From the NCBI GenBank assembly GCA_963693085.1, contig OY856409.1:501922303-501986302 (forward strand): a stretch of DNA of 64,000 nt, read 5' to 3'. The notes below the pieces were generated by a model that made no database searches, was not told where the DNA came from, and was given only the letters and a program-made list of their open reading frames with translations. This DNA comes from Alisma plantago-aquatica. Lineage: Eukaryota; Streptophyta; Magnoliopsida; Alismatales; Alismataceae. A program made the translations under genes and the position numbers. Position 1 is the first letter of the stretch. Each line of letters starts with the position of its first letter. Positions 36,701-48,410 of this stretch are shown here, piece by piece.

Positions 36701-38300
36701 CTAGGTATAACGAATAGGGCACAACCTCAAATGACAACAAGGAAAGCATGTCGTCCAACTAGCTAACCTCATCTATCGACCAACACACAAGGCCAGGGCC
36801 AGGGGAGACGCCCACCACAGAACTAGCTAGAAAATCTTCACAACATCAAGGTATAATGAGGTTAAGTGTGTCGGGCAGGGTACTTATCATGGTGTGACGC
36901 CTGACACAACAAGGCAGGAACCAGCTGTGTGATGCCCGACACAACACCACAACATAACGACCAAGGCTCTAGGCCAAAGAGGGATATCAGGCAGCATCAC
37001 CACCAACCCCATATCGGGCAAGATGCAACCCAACAAGGTCATCCTCAACCTCAAGCACAAGGGGAACCAAACCCTAAAGGATCAAGAAGATGGCTCACCT
37101 CTCAACAACCAAGAGAGAGGGGTCTTGTACACTTCTTATCACCAATCGGGCAACACAAAGAACAACTGTAACAAAGGTCTACAACCACTACAAAGCTCAC
37201 CTCTCGAATCCATGGTGAGAGAAGGGTGTTGCTCAAGCAACTAGAACACAAGCTCACCTCTCAACTTAAATGAGAGAGGAGTATTGCCCATATTACTAGA
37301 GTTTAAGCTCACTTCTAAAGACCAAGGAGGGAGAGGGGTGTTGCTCAACAAGAAACCCTAGAACAAGGTTCGGCCAACAAGAAGCAACTAAGCAAGAAAC
37401 CAAACTAGCAACATACATAGTCGATATGATCATAAGAATCATAAAAGAAGGTAGTGTAGTTAGGGTTAGGAGTTATGTAACCCGCCTTAAGCAAGCTCCA
37501 AGCTCCATGCACCACCATAAGAAGGAGAGCAGGGCACTCTAGGGTTCAGCCACCACAAGAGGAAGAAGGAGACTCCAAGGCAAGGATCAACTACCAAGCT
37601 TGCAAAGGAAGAGGGTGTCGTGCACCAAGGGAGAGGAGACTAAGGAACTAAAGAGATCCTTAGCAAGAGAAAGGAAACCCATATATAGGAGAGGATGGAG
37701 GAGAAACCAAGGTAAGACAAGGCAAGGTGTCGCCCACCTAGGGACACTTGTCCATGAGCAATGCCACCACTCTAACATGCCCTAACCACATGTCCAAGGC
37801 CATTGCCACATGCAAGCATCAAGCACCAAGTGTCCACTAGTGGTGACACAAACGAGGTCAAAGAGGGTCAAAGGGTCCATGGGCGACACACCTCCACACC
37901 ATGGCTGACACACTCTCATGGGCGACACATCTCAGGCCGACACACACCCTCGACGACACACCTAGGCCAACACAAGGCTCACTTGCCCGACACAAGGTCC
38001 AACCAAGTAAAGGCAAGGCAAAACAAGGCCCAACAATCTCAACCAAGCCCAAGGCAGCTCAAGCAACGAGCCCAACCCTTCCTCTCAACACAAGAGGAAG
38101 CAAGGAGAGGGAGGAACACCTCACAAGGTGACAAACTTGCCCACAAACCCTAGACTGGGTTAATTGCAAGTAGCACCTCCAGCTCTCAACAAAGCACTAA
38201 CAAACCCTAATCACCACTAAAGGTGATTAGCAAGCAACTAAGCACCAGGGTTAAGCAAAGCAAATAGGATAAACCCTAAACGGAGGTCAGGGTCCTTACA
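33756..38300 (-). repeat. 5' LTR of family C element
   Basis: Plus-strand edges TGTGACAACA and GGTCCTTACA. It differs from the 3' LTR mostly by C/T and G/A changes, plus a few indels. One is about 30 extra bases at 34438-34468 (a T-run followed by a near-copy of the neighbouring TATCACCAC phrase). Another is a shortened motif near 36130. It contains the hairpin at 35045-35062 and the motif array at 35950-37020. Confidence 0.92.
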
Positions 38301-39003
38301 CTTTCCCACCCAAGAAACCAACATGTAACCACTTAAACCTTGCATGCACGAGATGGTGATACAACCTAGATGGGGTCTCGACCACTTCGGTCACCACCAA
38401 CCTGATTTCGATCACAACACCTCAAGGAGGTTGAAACAAAAATGACATAACATCACAGTGAGACAAAAAGGGTCACCAAGACACCAAGGTCAAAACATAA
38501 CATAAAGAGCAACTATCTCGACCCCAACCACTCTAAGATCATCATGGTCGATACTAAACATCCCAAGGGAGGTGTCTCTATCGAGACAACACCCAAAACA
38601 CACCACATGGTCAAGACATAGGTCGAGTCACTCCAACCAAACACACATGGTAGAGACACTCAAAACCCTAGAAACCCTAAAACACCTCTAGTGATTCCAC
38701 CACTAATCCAAGGCCCAAACAAGGTGCTCCAAAGCATCACATTCTCTATCATGAAGCTAAGAAAGATAAGGCACACTCTAGGCATGGAAAATTCCAAGAT
38801 AACCCTCACAAATGGGTAAATTGTAATTTGACCCAAAATAAGCACTAAAAGCACAAACATAGCCCAAACAAGCTCAAACTGGAGACTTAAACTCTCCAGA
38901 AGCTCTGAAAGTATCTCAAAGGATTAGAGCAAGGTTCTAATCACTTAACCAAGCCAAACAAATAGGGTTTAGCCCAAAACCCAAGTCAGGGGTCTTACAA
39001 TAA

Positions 39004-40053
39004 GGCCATGTTTTGTTTGAAGGATTTCACATAGGATAGGAGTTTGATCCCATTAATATGGAAAATCCCATGTTTGTTTGAACAAAACAGGCATCTAGAT
39101 TTTAATCTTGCTGTAACAAAAGTCCCAACCACCTTGGACTTTCAAGTCATGCACTCCCCCATAGTACTACGGTGATATTGCCCTTTCACACCCTCCTGAC
39201 TCCATGTCGGGTAATCTTCCATCCCGCTTCCATCTTCCACTTCCATCCTCCTGATTTGACATTCACCTTCTACATCCAGCCAACTTTTGTCTTGTGGTGA
39301 TCTGGGTGCCTTAGTCATCTGTGGACATTGCCCTTTTTTTGCTTGATATGTTGTCTGCTTCCAGATCCACACTAAATCAATGATATGTTGGAAAGAAGCT
39401 TTCCAAACATCAAAGGAGTAAAATGAATTTCCACGGAGCTATTTCTAATCCACAAAATCGAGCCACAATTAAAGTTTTTTATTCCACATAATCATACTAC
39501 AACTAAATTTGATTATTCAAGAGAGTTACATACAACAATATTGATGATGTCGACCATTGTTTCAATATTATTGTTCTTCAATTGTTTATTCAAGAAAGTG
39601 TAAGGAAAGGTGTCATATGAACAATGGCGTAGCTACATGGAGGCACAGGTGGGCTCAAGCCTTACCTGTGTTTGTCAAGATGTACACTAATCAAAGCATA
39701 TTTATTACAAATTTTGGAGAAATTACATGCAATATCATGTTTTGTGCCCTACCCTTTCACCTACAGCAACAAGGTGCCCATCCCTTGGTTAAGTTCTACC
39801 TCCACCACTGTATATGAAGCATGCGAAGAGGAGTTAGAAAGAGCAGTCATGGACAATGTCGTGGATGTTGGCCTGTCTGAACATTATCAGAATAATGCAT
39901 GAATAAATGTCAAATTGTGAAAAACACTCATTCTATCCAACGTACATCGAAACATAGGTTGTCACTTTGTATTTCCTTTCCTTTCTATATACTTGTCAAT
40001 CCTATACCTTGTTGTTTTCAAATCATTTCCTATCCGGAAAACCAAACAGGGCA
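39004..40053. mobile_element. MITE-like DNA transposon with TAA target duplication
   Basis: The ends GGCCATGTTTTGTTT and, reversed from the right, TGCCCTGTTTGGTTT match at about 12 of 15 bases; a GGATAGGA phrase follows in both arms. The element is bounded by TAA on each side (39001-39003 and 40054-40056). A TAA/TTA duplication and GGSC...TGTTTG ends point to the PIF/Harbinger superfamily (inference). At 1,050 bp it is too short for a transposase plus partner gene and no transposase motif is seen, so it is probably non-autonomous. The family A solo LTR lies right against its left end. Confidence 0.5.
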
Positions 40054-40056
40054 TAA

Positions 40057-42554
40057 AGGTTTCTTGATGCTTCCTTTAATACAGGATTTTCCTCGCTTAT
40101 ATGTTGAAAAAATTATTGAATTAGTCAATATGTGGAAACTTATAAACATAGCCACTACTATTTAGTAGAATTTTATAAAAAGTAGGAACGCCAAAGATAT
40201 AACATGTATTACTCGTAATAATCAGAAATCATGGCACAAAAAAGAAAAATAAAATAACACATTTGAAAATTTTGTTCACTCTCTCTAACCCGTTATTTTG
40301 TAGCTACAAATCCTACTAATAATCCCATGACTTGAGGCATGTATAATCGTTGAGAGTATATTCAATATGATAGAAACGTGATATATCTTGTACGTGTGAA
40401 GATGTCTATGGGTGAGAACAGTCAAAATCCTTAAGGTAGTCAATGTAACTATGATACTTTCCTTGTATGCTCCTCACATCTCAACAATTATAAAAAGTCA
40501 CTTTATTGACCAATCTTAATTTGGAGAATGAAAGGGACAAAAAGTGTAATTTTTTCTGTGATCAAACGTGAATTTATTCGTGATACACATACTTGTAAAT
40601 TGAACACTGACGGCATTGTTAAAAACCTATTTTTTCTATTCACGTTTTTAAAAACTTGCTCATCCACAGTAACCATGCATTCATCCATGACACATTAAAT
40701 CTCCCTATTTTATCTAAAAGTAGTCTATTTCTTCCCACTGTACCTTAAGACGATTTTCTCTAAAAACATTTTTTCCTTGGGAGAACTGTTAAATTTTAAA
40801 ATATGTATATGGTATCGTCAATGCTTATATTTTTCTCCTCGACCAAGTCGTTGTATGGGCTATTACCTTCGAGAGAATTTCACGGCATGTCTTATTATGT
40901 CTTCAGTAATTACGATAAAAGTAATATGCACAACAATTATGTTTTCCGTCCGTTGTTGTTTTAAGTTATATTCCTATCATACTAAATGAAAAGCGCTATC
41001 ATATTTGTGAGATGTGCATTGTGTGCTTGTTTCCTATCATACTCGAACTAAGTTTTATAGTCTTTGGACCATTAAACACACAAATAAAGGGAAGAGAGGA
41101 CGTTCCGGCTGAGTCATTATATTTAGATGCAAGACCTTCTACAGCTGACCGCTTATCTTCACATGCCATCTCTATGTACGCCATCTTTTATGGTGAGAGT
41201 TAAAAATTTAATTACCATGTTGGGCAACCCCATCCTTTGGTGTGAACTTTTTAGTAAGGAAGAAAAGGAGTGGGTGAGAGGCGTTCACCATTTCACGCGT
41301 ATACTACAACAAATTCGGTTCTTGGATCATAGGGTGCCTCAAGACTGATGAAAATTTGTCATTCGAAGAATTACTCGTGGAATGCATAGATCCAATGGTT
41401 GGTTAAAGTATTGGAGATTTGTTTAATGGTCAAGGACTCTATATAGGCAGCTAGGATATTAGTAAGTTTTTTATTACAAAGTCATCATACGGATCTGTCG
41501 TCAATGGGTCATGCAAGGTGCCTTAATTTCAGCTAGCAAGATGTGGATGGAGTTCAATTCAGAAGGGGGCAGGTAGAATATCATGGTACTCAGACCAAAC
41601 CTTCAATGGACAACTAGAATACAGAATACAAGCACGTGGGAAGAGTATGATTGCATCTCAAAATGGGTTCAATGCAGATCTTGAGGATTCCAGGTTATCC
41701 CCCTCCCTCCATTTTTGGAGTGTGGAACATTTCATTTACTTTACTGCTCCATGTGCAAACTGGCCAAAATTTTGGAACAATTGATGACATCCCTAAAATG
41801 GAGCAGCTTCTTCGGCACCACAACCATCCCATTTTATACAAAAGAACCTCTGCTGCTTGATTAAAAAAAGGACCTCCTGGCTTTATTTTAAAAAACATCT
41901 GCTGCGACTATAAACTTCAAACGAATCGATGATAGATGGCATGATCGCTAAAGCTGAAGTGATTTCGTTTATTAATCAAAGTGGTTGCATTAGATGGGAT
42001 ATGGTGCTAGTTGAAAATGATTTTATGAGCATATTGCAAATAGTGTCCGGTGTGCACGCCTAACACATGATTAATTAGCCACTGATCTTACGAATTTCAA
42101 TTTAACAGGCATCAAAGATGATCACAAGGCGTGTCACACTGGTAATGAAGTCATTCAATTGTTTACGAAAAGAATCCGATAATGAGTTCTGGTGATTAAG
42201 ATCCTTTCGTATTCAAAAACAGATTAAGGAGTCTAATAAATCGGAATCAGATTCTGGAAGGAGGAAGAAACGGATTATGTAACTCTCAATGAATTAACGC
42301 TAAAGAAAAGCCGATTCATAGTTGATAAACTATGAATTTATTGTGGAGAAAGTTTTGTTATCATCACAAACTAATATAACTACCAAGTGCAACAATAATC
42401 CCAAAAACGACTGACCAAACAGATAGTAGGTTAGCACCACCTACGACGAAACGAACAAACTGTAACCCAACTGCTAAGTTGGACCAGTATCTAGACATAG
42501 GACTGGACTCCGGAAGCAACTATCTCTCCATTAATCTTTGACTATCATGGTTGA
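40057..42554. other. Gene-free DNA upstream of (left of) the phytocyanin-like gene
   Basis: I see no recognisable coding region or element. Short frames, for example 41127-41348 and 41651-41860, show no known motif. The last 200 bases are likely 3' untranslated sequence of the gene that ends at 42555. Confidence 0.5.
42337..42342 (-). terminator. Possible polyadenylation signal
   Basis: AATAAA on the minus strand, 213 bases after the stop codon of the phytocyanin-like gene. This is a plausible distance for a plant mRNA; there is no other support. Confidence 0.4.
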
Positions 42555-43338
42555 TTATGCACCAAAGGCGGCAAGAGCTATAACCACGGTCAGCGAAGAC
42601 AGCAGCAGGAACGAGGTGGGCATGTTGGTAAGGGAAGCGGCGGAGTGGGCAGGCGCTGGCGCGGGAGACAAGCTCAGGTGACTCGGGTGAGAGTAAGGGG
42701 TCGGTGCACTGGGTTGGACCGGCGATGATGCAGGGGATGACTTGGGAGGTGATGGCGCCAGGGCCGATTTTGGGGTTGGAGGCGTAGATGGGGCTGGGGA
42801 ATGATGGGCAGGAGGAGAGGGATGTGGTGGTGTAGGTGCAGGTATTTTTGCCTTGACTTTGACGATCATCTTCATGCCCTTATCCGCACAGTGCTCCTTG
42901 TTGCCGCTGATGAAGTAGTAAGTGACGGGGTCCTGGAGTACGAAGACGGAGGTGCCGCTGCACATGTAGCGGAGCGGCTTCTTGGTGTAACACGAGTCGA
43001 AGTGGGTCTTGGAGACCTGCAGCACACATTCGTTGGTGTCGTCGTACTTGAAGACTGCGGGACGAACAAAAGCACGCCAGTGAGACAAATCAAATAATGA
43101 ACGTAACAACATATACAGATTTGCCGAGCAACTCACCTAGCTTGTCGGTGACCTCGAAATGAATGGCGTTGGCCCAGGACTGGTAGTTGGTAGGAGGATA
43201 GGTAGTCCACCCAACCTTGTCTCCGACGTAGTACACATTCTGCTCTGCCACCACAGAGGAGACGGCCAATGTGAGAGCCACCAGCAACGCGGCGCCAAGG
43301 GAAGCACCACGCATAGCGGCGGTCATGGTCGTTCTCAT
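42555..43338 (-). CDS. Early nodulin-like (phytocyanin family) protein, two exons
   Basis: The coding sequence joins exon 1 (43338-43137) and exon 2 (43054-42555): 702 bases, 233 residues. The 82-bp intron has donor CTAG|GTGAGT and acceptor CCCGCAG|TC, splitting a Val codon. Seen: signal peptide 1-31 (cut after VVA); plastocyanin-like domain about 32-135 (VYYVGDKVGW, VFKYDD, VLQVSKTHFDSC, HCADKGMKM); Pro/Ser/Ala-rich stretch 138-208 with AP and SP units typical of arabinogalactan-type glycosylation; hydrophobic tail 213-233 suited to GPI anchoring. The blue-copper sites look lost: the usual His before the Val-Leu-Gln stretch is absent (TNEC) and the Cys ligand is Ser117, while His122 is kept. 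C89 and C123 can form the family disulfide. That fits the copper-free ENODL class at the outer plasma membrane. Exons are GC-rich against AT-rich surroundings. The gene appears intact; the exact ENODL member cannot be told. Confidence 0.9.
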
Positions 43339-43445
43339 TGAAGGGAGCCGCTGGCTTGCTGATCACTTGGTGATGGAAATCCCGAGCAGAAGATATATCA
43401 AAGAGTGACAGAGACGGGATTAAGGCCGAAGAAGGGTAATGTGGC

Positions 43446-43456
43446 TACTTATATTT
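43446..43456 (-). promoter_or_regulatory. TATA-like box of the phytocyanin-like gene
   Basis: AAATATAAGTA on the minus strand, about 110 bases before the ATG. That implies a 5' leader of about 75-80 bases. Confidence 0.5.
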
Positions 43457-46400
43457 GGTTCCTCAAAACCAGATTGGCCGAAGGTAATAAAAAACAAAAC
43501 TTGGAAAATGCCAATCACATTAAATGGATTGAAGTTAAATTGACACGGAATACTGAAAATTCTGCGAATTTGCTGTAAATCTAGTCAATATGCATGTTTA
43601 CTTGGAATTGTTGGCTCCTGTGGCCTTGTGGGAAAAGCTATTTGTTTAAGATAATCATGCTTCTCGTGAATGATATGGGATGAGTTTTGTCGATCCAATG
43701 ATTACAACATTTTCTGAAATGAGTTTTATTGGAAATGAACACTATGAAACCAATTAGCATCCCCGGTTGCCTTTTTAGTATTAGGGGTATGAGTGGGTGA
43801 ATTGATTGCTATTCATTGCCCGTGGAAACCTAATGGCATATATGTGGTGCATGCTACCAAAACGATGTTTAGGAATTCATTTGTGTTTACTAGTCATAAA
43901 ATGAATAGGCAACACAAAACCAAAATGAGATGTCAAGAATGTGGAATTATTCAAAACATGCCTAGTTTTGTACGGATTTCACAAGTTGGAAGAATCATGA
44001 ATCTCCAAAGAATAGTGGCCAATTGAGTCTGATACTGCATTGCTTGTCATCATTTTGGCTACTTCCCATTATTTCGTTTCAGTTGATCCAAACTAGTAGA
44101 TGGTGTGTTTGTTATACTAAATATGGATACTCTGATGAATCTTTTTTGGTATCTAATATTCTAATGAACTTATTCATGAAATTAACATTTTTTATGTAGT
44201 GAAAGAACTTTTTATCTTAATGGGTTAATTTTATAGAAGACTTTTCACATCTAGTAGAATCATCTACATATGTCTTATGATCAAAATTTTTTTTGTTTAA
44301 TGTATGTACCAGTCTAATAGATTTGGTTCCTATGTTGAGCTAAGATACAATAAAATATTAAAATATATGTTGCAGTGCTAATCTTAATTTTTATTGGTTA
44401 ATAATTCATGACTGTCATTACTCTTGATCAATATTTCTATAGTACTTTTCATTCTTTATCCATAAATTTACAACTAATTGCATTGAAAATATTGTTTCTC
44501 TTATGCATAATTTTCAATAGATATTGATAATGCAACAAATTATTTGCAACATCATTTAAATAAATGTAAATGGTTCTTAAACATTCTCTTATCATGATCC
44601 TAATTGAAAATATATAAAATGCAATATCTGAATAATTTTATTTTCTAGTTGGACGATGAAGGATTCCAAGGCTTTATGTCAAAATTTAAATTTGGGATAG
44701 TTTAACAATACACATCTTGATATTCTCTTACTAAACAAATTAAGTGAATGCATAAGTAAAATAAAATCAAATATTATATTATTATTAGGATCCCTAAAAC
44801 ACCCTTATAAATCCCCTTAATGTATCACACTAGGGGATTGATTGAGTTATCTATGCAGCTAATCTTAAGGGTCTTGAGAAGAAAACCAAAGTGCAATCCT
44901 CCCTTGATAAGTCAAATGGATTGTGGGTAATTTCTAGATGGGAATAATCCATGGCCTCCTACCATAATTAACTGCAATTCGGCCCACTATAGGCTCCTAA
45001 TATCACACTTCTACATATCTATACAATTCAACACAATTTTAGGGGTATCAATAAATAGTCATCCCAGTTTAGAGACTTTCATATGTGCCCTAATTTTCAT
45101 TTCTTGGAGCCCCTCCCAAGTAAAGGTGAGACGGGTCCTAGTGTATGTTATAGGCCATGGTACCCATGCAGAGCTAGACATGGATGCCTACATAATGAAC
45201 GTGGGCACTCATGAGTCTTATGTAGTTAGAGATCCTTAGACCTATGAAGTGGACTATATATGATTTATAATCAATAAATTTAGCATACAAACACAAGTAA
45301 AACTAATTTAGGGAAAATTGAATTAGATTGACAAATTGTTAGGTCAAATGAAAACATAGAAATTATAAAACTATCTTTGGGTTTAAAACCATGACATGCC
45401 AATTATTTTATTATTTTGATGACAATTTGTTACAAAAGCATAAATGTAGCATAAAATATACATTTACTTATATTGTTTTATAATAGAGTTATTTAATGTA
45501 CCATTGATTAATACCAAAAATGTAAAAGAATGCCTATTTATACAAGTCATTAAGGTTTTCAAGAAAAGTATTACGTCCATACTACATATATACATTTCAG
45601 AATCATTACCGCATTTTTTTATGGCGGGCATCCAATATGTGAGCCCATGGATCACATTTTACTATAAAAGTTCTTATCTACATGACTAAAAGTTTAAGGA
45701 GATAAATACAAATAGACATACTTGGATTCTAGATTATAAGTGTGTCTGCTCTCACATTCTTAAACAAGGTTTATAATTAGACATTTAGTTTTCACATGTT
45801 TACATGTCATACAATTTTGAGATGTTTTCATGCATACTTCTATAATATTTCTGAGTGAATGGAATGGAACATTGACTCATGTAAGTATAATATTATCTAC
45901 ATGACTAAAAGTTTAAGGAGATAAATACAAATAGACATACTTGGATTCTAGATTATAAGTGTGTCTGCTCTCACATTCTTAAACAAGGTTTATAATTAGA
46001 CATTTAGTTTTCACATGTTTACATGTCATAAAATTTTGAGATGTTTTCATGCATACTTCTATAATATTTCTGAGTGAATGGAATGGAACATTGACTCATG
46101 TAAGTATAATATTTTAATGCTAGATATCACCAAGGAATTATAATGAGTGACTAACATACAAAAGCCAGGTGCTTTCTGATTGGGAGCTTTGATAACCTTT
46201 TCTTAAAATTTTATTAAGCTTCCTAATGAGGATAGGTATATCTTGGTTAATTTGTAGGAACTTACTTTTGCACCTCTATCTGAGATTATCCCAAATGTGG
46301 TTCTTATATTATAATAATGGGTAATTAGTAATACTTGTGGACGTAGTTATCCAAAAAGATTACATTTTCCTACTATATTTATTCTCATATATTGGTTTCT

Positions 46401-46933
46401 ATGGAAGCAAAACCAAACTCTACAGGATACAAATAGTCTAATAAAAAGTTTTGATGAATATGATTTATTACCATATGATAATTTATGATAATACTTTTTT
46501 TGTGGGCAAGTAACAACATGATATCTCACAAATTTGATCTAGAAGAACTCTTTGATTTTCGTGGCATTGGTTTTGCTTAAACATCCCCTTACTGGATATG
46601 ATATGTATATGCCTTCCCTAATATTGGGACATATTTCTTTGGATGTATTGATACTTGGTGGAACGTTTCCCATGAGAAAATTCTCTTTATTTATAATCTT
46701 TGAGTCACAAACGTCTATACCAAAGGGTATATTGGGGGTAATCACCTCTTATACACATACATAACTTTTATGCAGTTGTAGACATCCCATTTTGTACACC
46801 ATGTGAAGTAATTAAGTTCATGCTTGAATATGGATTAAGGGGTCTCAAACTTCCTTAATAAGTCACCAATCATGATACATCCATATTAGCTTCTCAAAAT
46901 AGCCTAAAAATCATCAATAACTCTATAAAAAAA
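43457..46933. other. AT-rich DNA between the gene and the plus-strand element
   Basis: No recognisable gene or terminal repeats. It contains the 219-bp tandem duplication listed separately. Short frames such as 43793-44026 and 46552-46764 have no known motif. Confidence 0.5.
45674..46113. repeat. Two-copy 219-bp tandem duplication
   Basis: Copy 1 is 45674-45892 and copy 2 is 45893-46111 (match ends at 46113). I see one difference: CATACAATT in copy 1 against CATAAAATT in copy 2. Such near-identity suggests a recent duplication, or an assembly artefact. Confidence 0.92.
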
Positions 46934-47870
46934 TGTAAGACCCCTAACCTGGGCTTTGGGGTAAACCCTATTTGTTTTTCTTAAGTAATTTGTTTATAAC
47001 CTTGTACTAGTATTTTGGGATGTAACTGTGGCCTATGGAGAGCTTAAGTTTCAAGTTTGAGCTTGTTTCAATGTTGTTTGTGCTTTGTGTGATATCTTTG
47101 GTACAAATTGCAATTTACCCAAAGTAGGGGGTTGATGTGCAATTTTTATCCTCTAAAGCATGTCTTCCATCCCTTGACATCATATAGAGGATATAGGACG
47201 AATTGGTTGCCTTGTTTGGGCCTTGGTTGAGTAGTGGCATCACTAGAGGTGATTGGGGTTTCTAGGGCTTTGTGAGTGTCAACCTGGATGACCATAGTTG
47301 GAGGGTAGTGGCCCTTGTCTTGACATAGTAGGTGTTTTGTATGTGTTATGACCAAAACACCTTCCCTATATGTTGTGGTTTCAAACATTATGGTCTTGGG
47401 TGGCTCAGATCGTGATGGTTTGTCTTTTTGTGAAGTGTATCGACCTTACATGTATGGTAACCCCTTTGTTTCGACCTTGATGAGTCTTGGTCTTGGTAGT
47501 GACCTAGGGGATGTTTTGGTTGTGTTACTACCGAAACACTTGCCTAGGTGTTATGTTGTTATGGCCATGATGGTTTGGGACCATGTGTTTCTACCTAGAG
47601 GCTTGTCCTTCTGTATTTCGACCTCCTTGAAGGTAATGAACCTATTTCGACCTAACCTTGATGTTTGGATCTTATTTTGACTGCTAGGAGGTGTTGTGAC
47701 CTAGACCACCTATTGGGGACCTAAGTAGGTCGATATACAACCTAGGTTTTATCACCATCTCATGCATGCACAGTTTAAGTGGTTGCACGTGGGTCTCTTT
47801 GGTGGACAAGTACCCCTTTGGTGCCTTAAGGTGTTGACACCTCATCCTTGACCCTCCCTCTCATCTCTTA

Positions 47871-47880
47871 ATTATATAAC
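47871..47880 (+). promoter_or_regulatory. LTR TATA box, family A (plus strand)
   Basis: ATTATATAAC followed by CCC. The 3' LTR has GTATATAACCCC at about 58058-58069. Confidence 0.6.
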
Positions 47881-48390
47881 CCCTTTCCTCTCAACACAAG
47901 TGAACCCTTTCAGCCATCCTTATTATTCCTTCTCTTTTGGTTGTCCTTGGAGCCTTGGGGAGTAAGAATGATCTTCCTTGGATATTTGGTGATCGGATCC
48001 TTAGCTTGTGGTGGTTCTTTGCTCATCTTCCACCTTGGTAAGTCATGCCTTCTTTTTGTGGCATTTACTTTGGTTTCTCATCTTCATCTCCTTCCCTTCT
48101 CTCGACCATGGACCATTCCTCATTATGATGGCTGTTCTTGAGCAAGAAACCCTCATATCTAGGGTCATAGGACGTGGTGGGATGAAGTTCGTTCACCTAT
48201 TCCTATTTCTTCTTCCTTGGTTCAGTTAGGGTTTCCTTTTCTTGGACTATCTTGACTTTGGCATCTTCTTCTCTTAGAGGTGTTGTTGAGGCTGTGAGAG
48301 GATCCTTTGCAGGAGCTTCTTCAACCTTTGGATCGTGTGTTTGGAACTTGGAACCTTGGAGCTTGAGGATCCTTAGTGTTGAGCTTCTTG

Positions 48391-48410
48391 AGGCAGGTTA
48401 TATAACACTC
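48391..48410 (+). promoter_or_regulatory. Conserved GGCRGGTT block, family A (plus strand)
   Basis: AGGCAGGTTATATAACACTC; in the 3' LTR AGGCGGGATATATAACACTC (58587-58606). Same place and core as in families B and C. Confidence 0.6.

Larger units (their letters stand above)
24393..38300 (-). mobile_element. Full-length chromovirus (Tekay/Del-like) of family C
   Basis: A 13.9-kb Ty3/gypsy element on the minus strand with two LTRs of 4,541 and 4,545 bp, primer site, gag-pol with a C-terminal chromodomain, and purine tract. It lies in the family A LTR between CTTTT (24388-24392) and CTTTC (38301-38305), a 5-bp duplication with one change. The sequence on both sides joins up as family A LTR. LTRs of 4.5 kb, the initiator tRNA-Met primer and the chromodomain fit the Tekay/Del branch (inference). 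By eye the LTRs agree at clearly more than 90%, most differences being transitions, so it is among the younger insertions. Its gag-pol is stopped by 11 nonsense codons. Confidence 0.93.
12193..38999 (-). mobile_element. Solo LTR of chromovirus family A, split by nested insertions
   Basis: The left edge is TGTGACATCC and the right edge GGTCTTACA; reversed, it starts TGTAAGACCCC like the plus-strand family A LTR at 46934. Flanks are ATAGG (12188-12192) and ATAAG (39000-39004), a 5-bp target-site duplication with one change. No primer site or coding region belongs to it, so the element was lost by LTR-LTR recombination. Removing the Cassandra array, the family B LTR, the family C element (each with one duplicate target site) and the insert at 15646-17761 leaves about 4,316 bp, against 4,317 bp for the plus-strand copy; the agreement is partly luck, because a 316-bp internal duplication remains. 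Its pieces are 12193-14189, 15570-15645, 17762-18539, 23612-24392 and 38301-38999. Confidence 0.8.

Noticed and set aside
41290..41340. ACTACAACAAAT-like phrase suggesting a CACTA transposon end
   Set aside because: No matching inverted end or 3-bp duplication was found; a short phrase alone is not enough.
42801..43097. 98-codon plus-strand frame opposite the phytocyanin-like gene
   Set aside because: Shadow of the GC-rich exon on the other strand.
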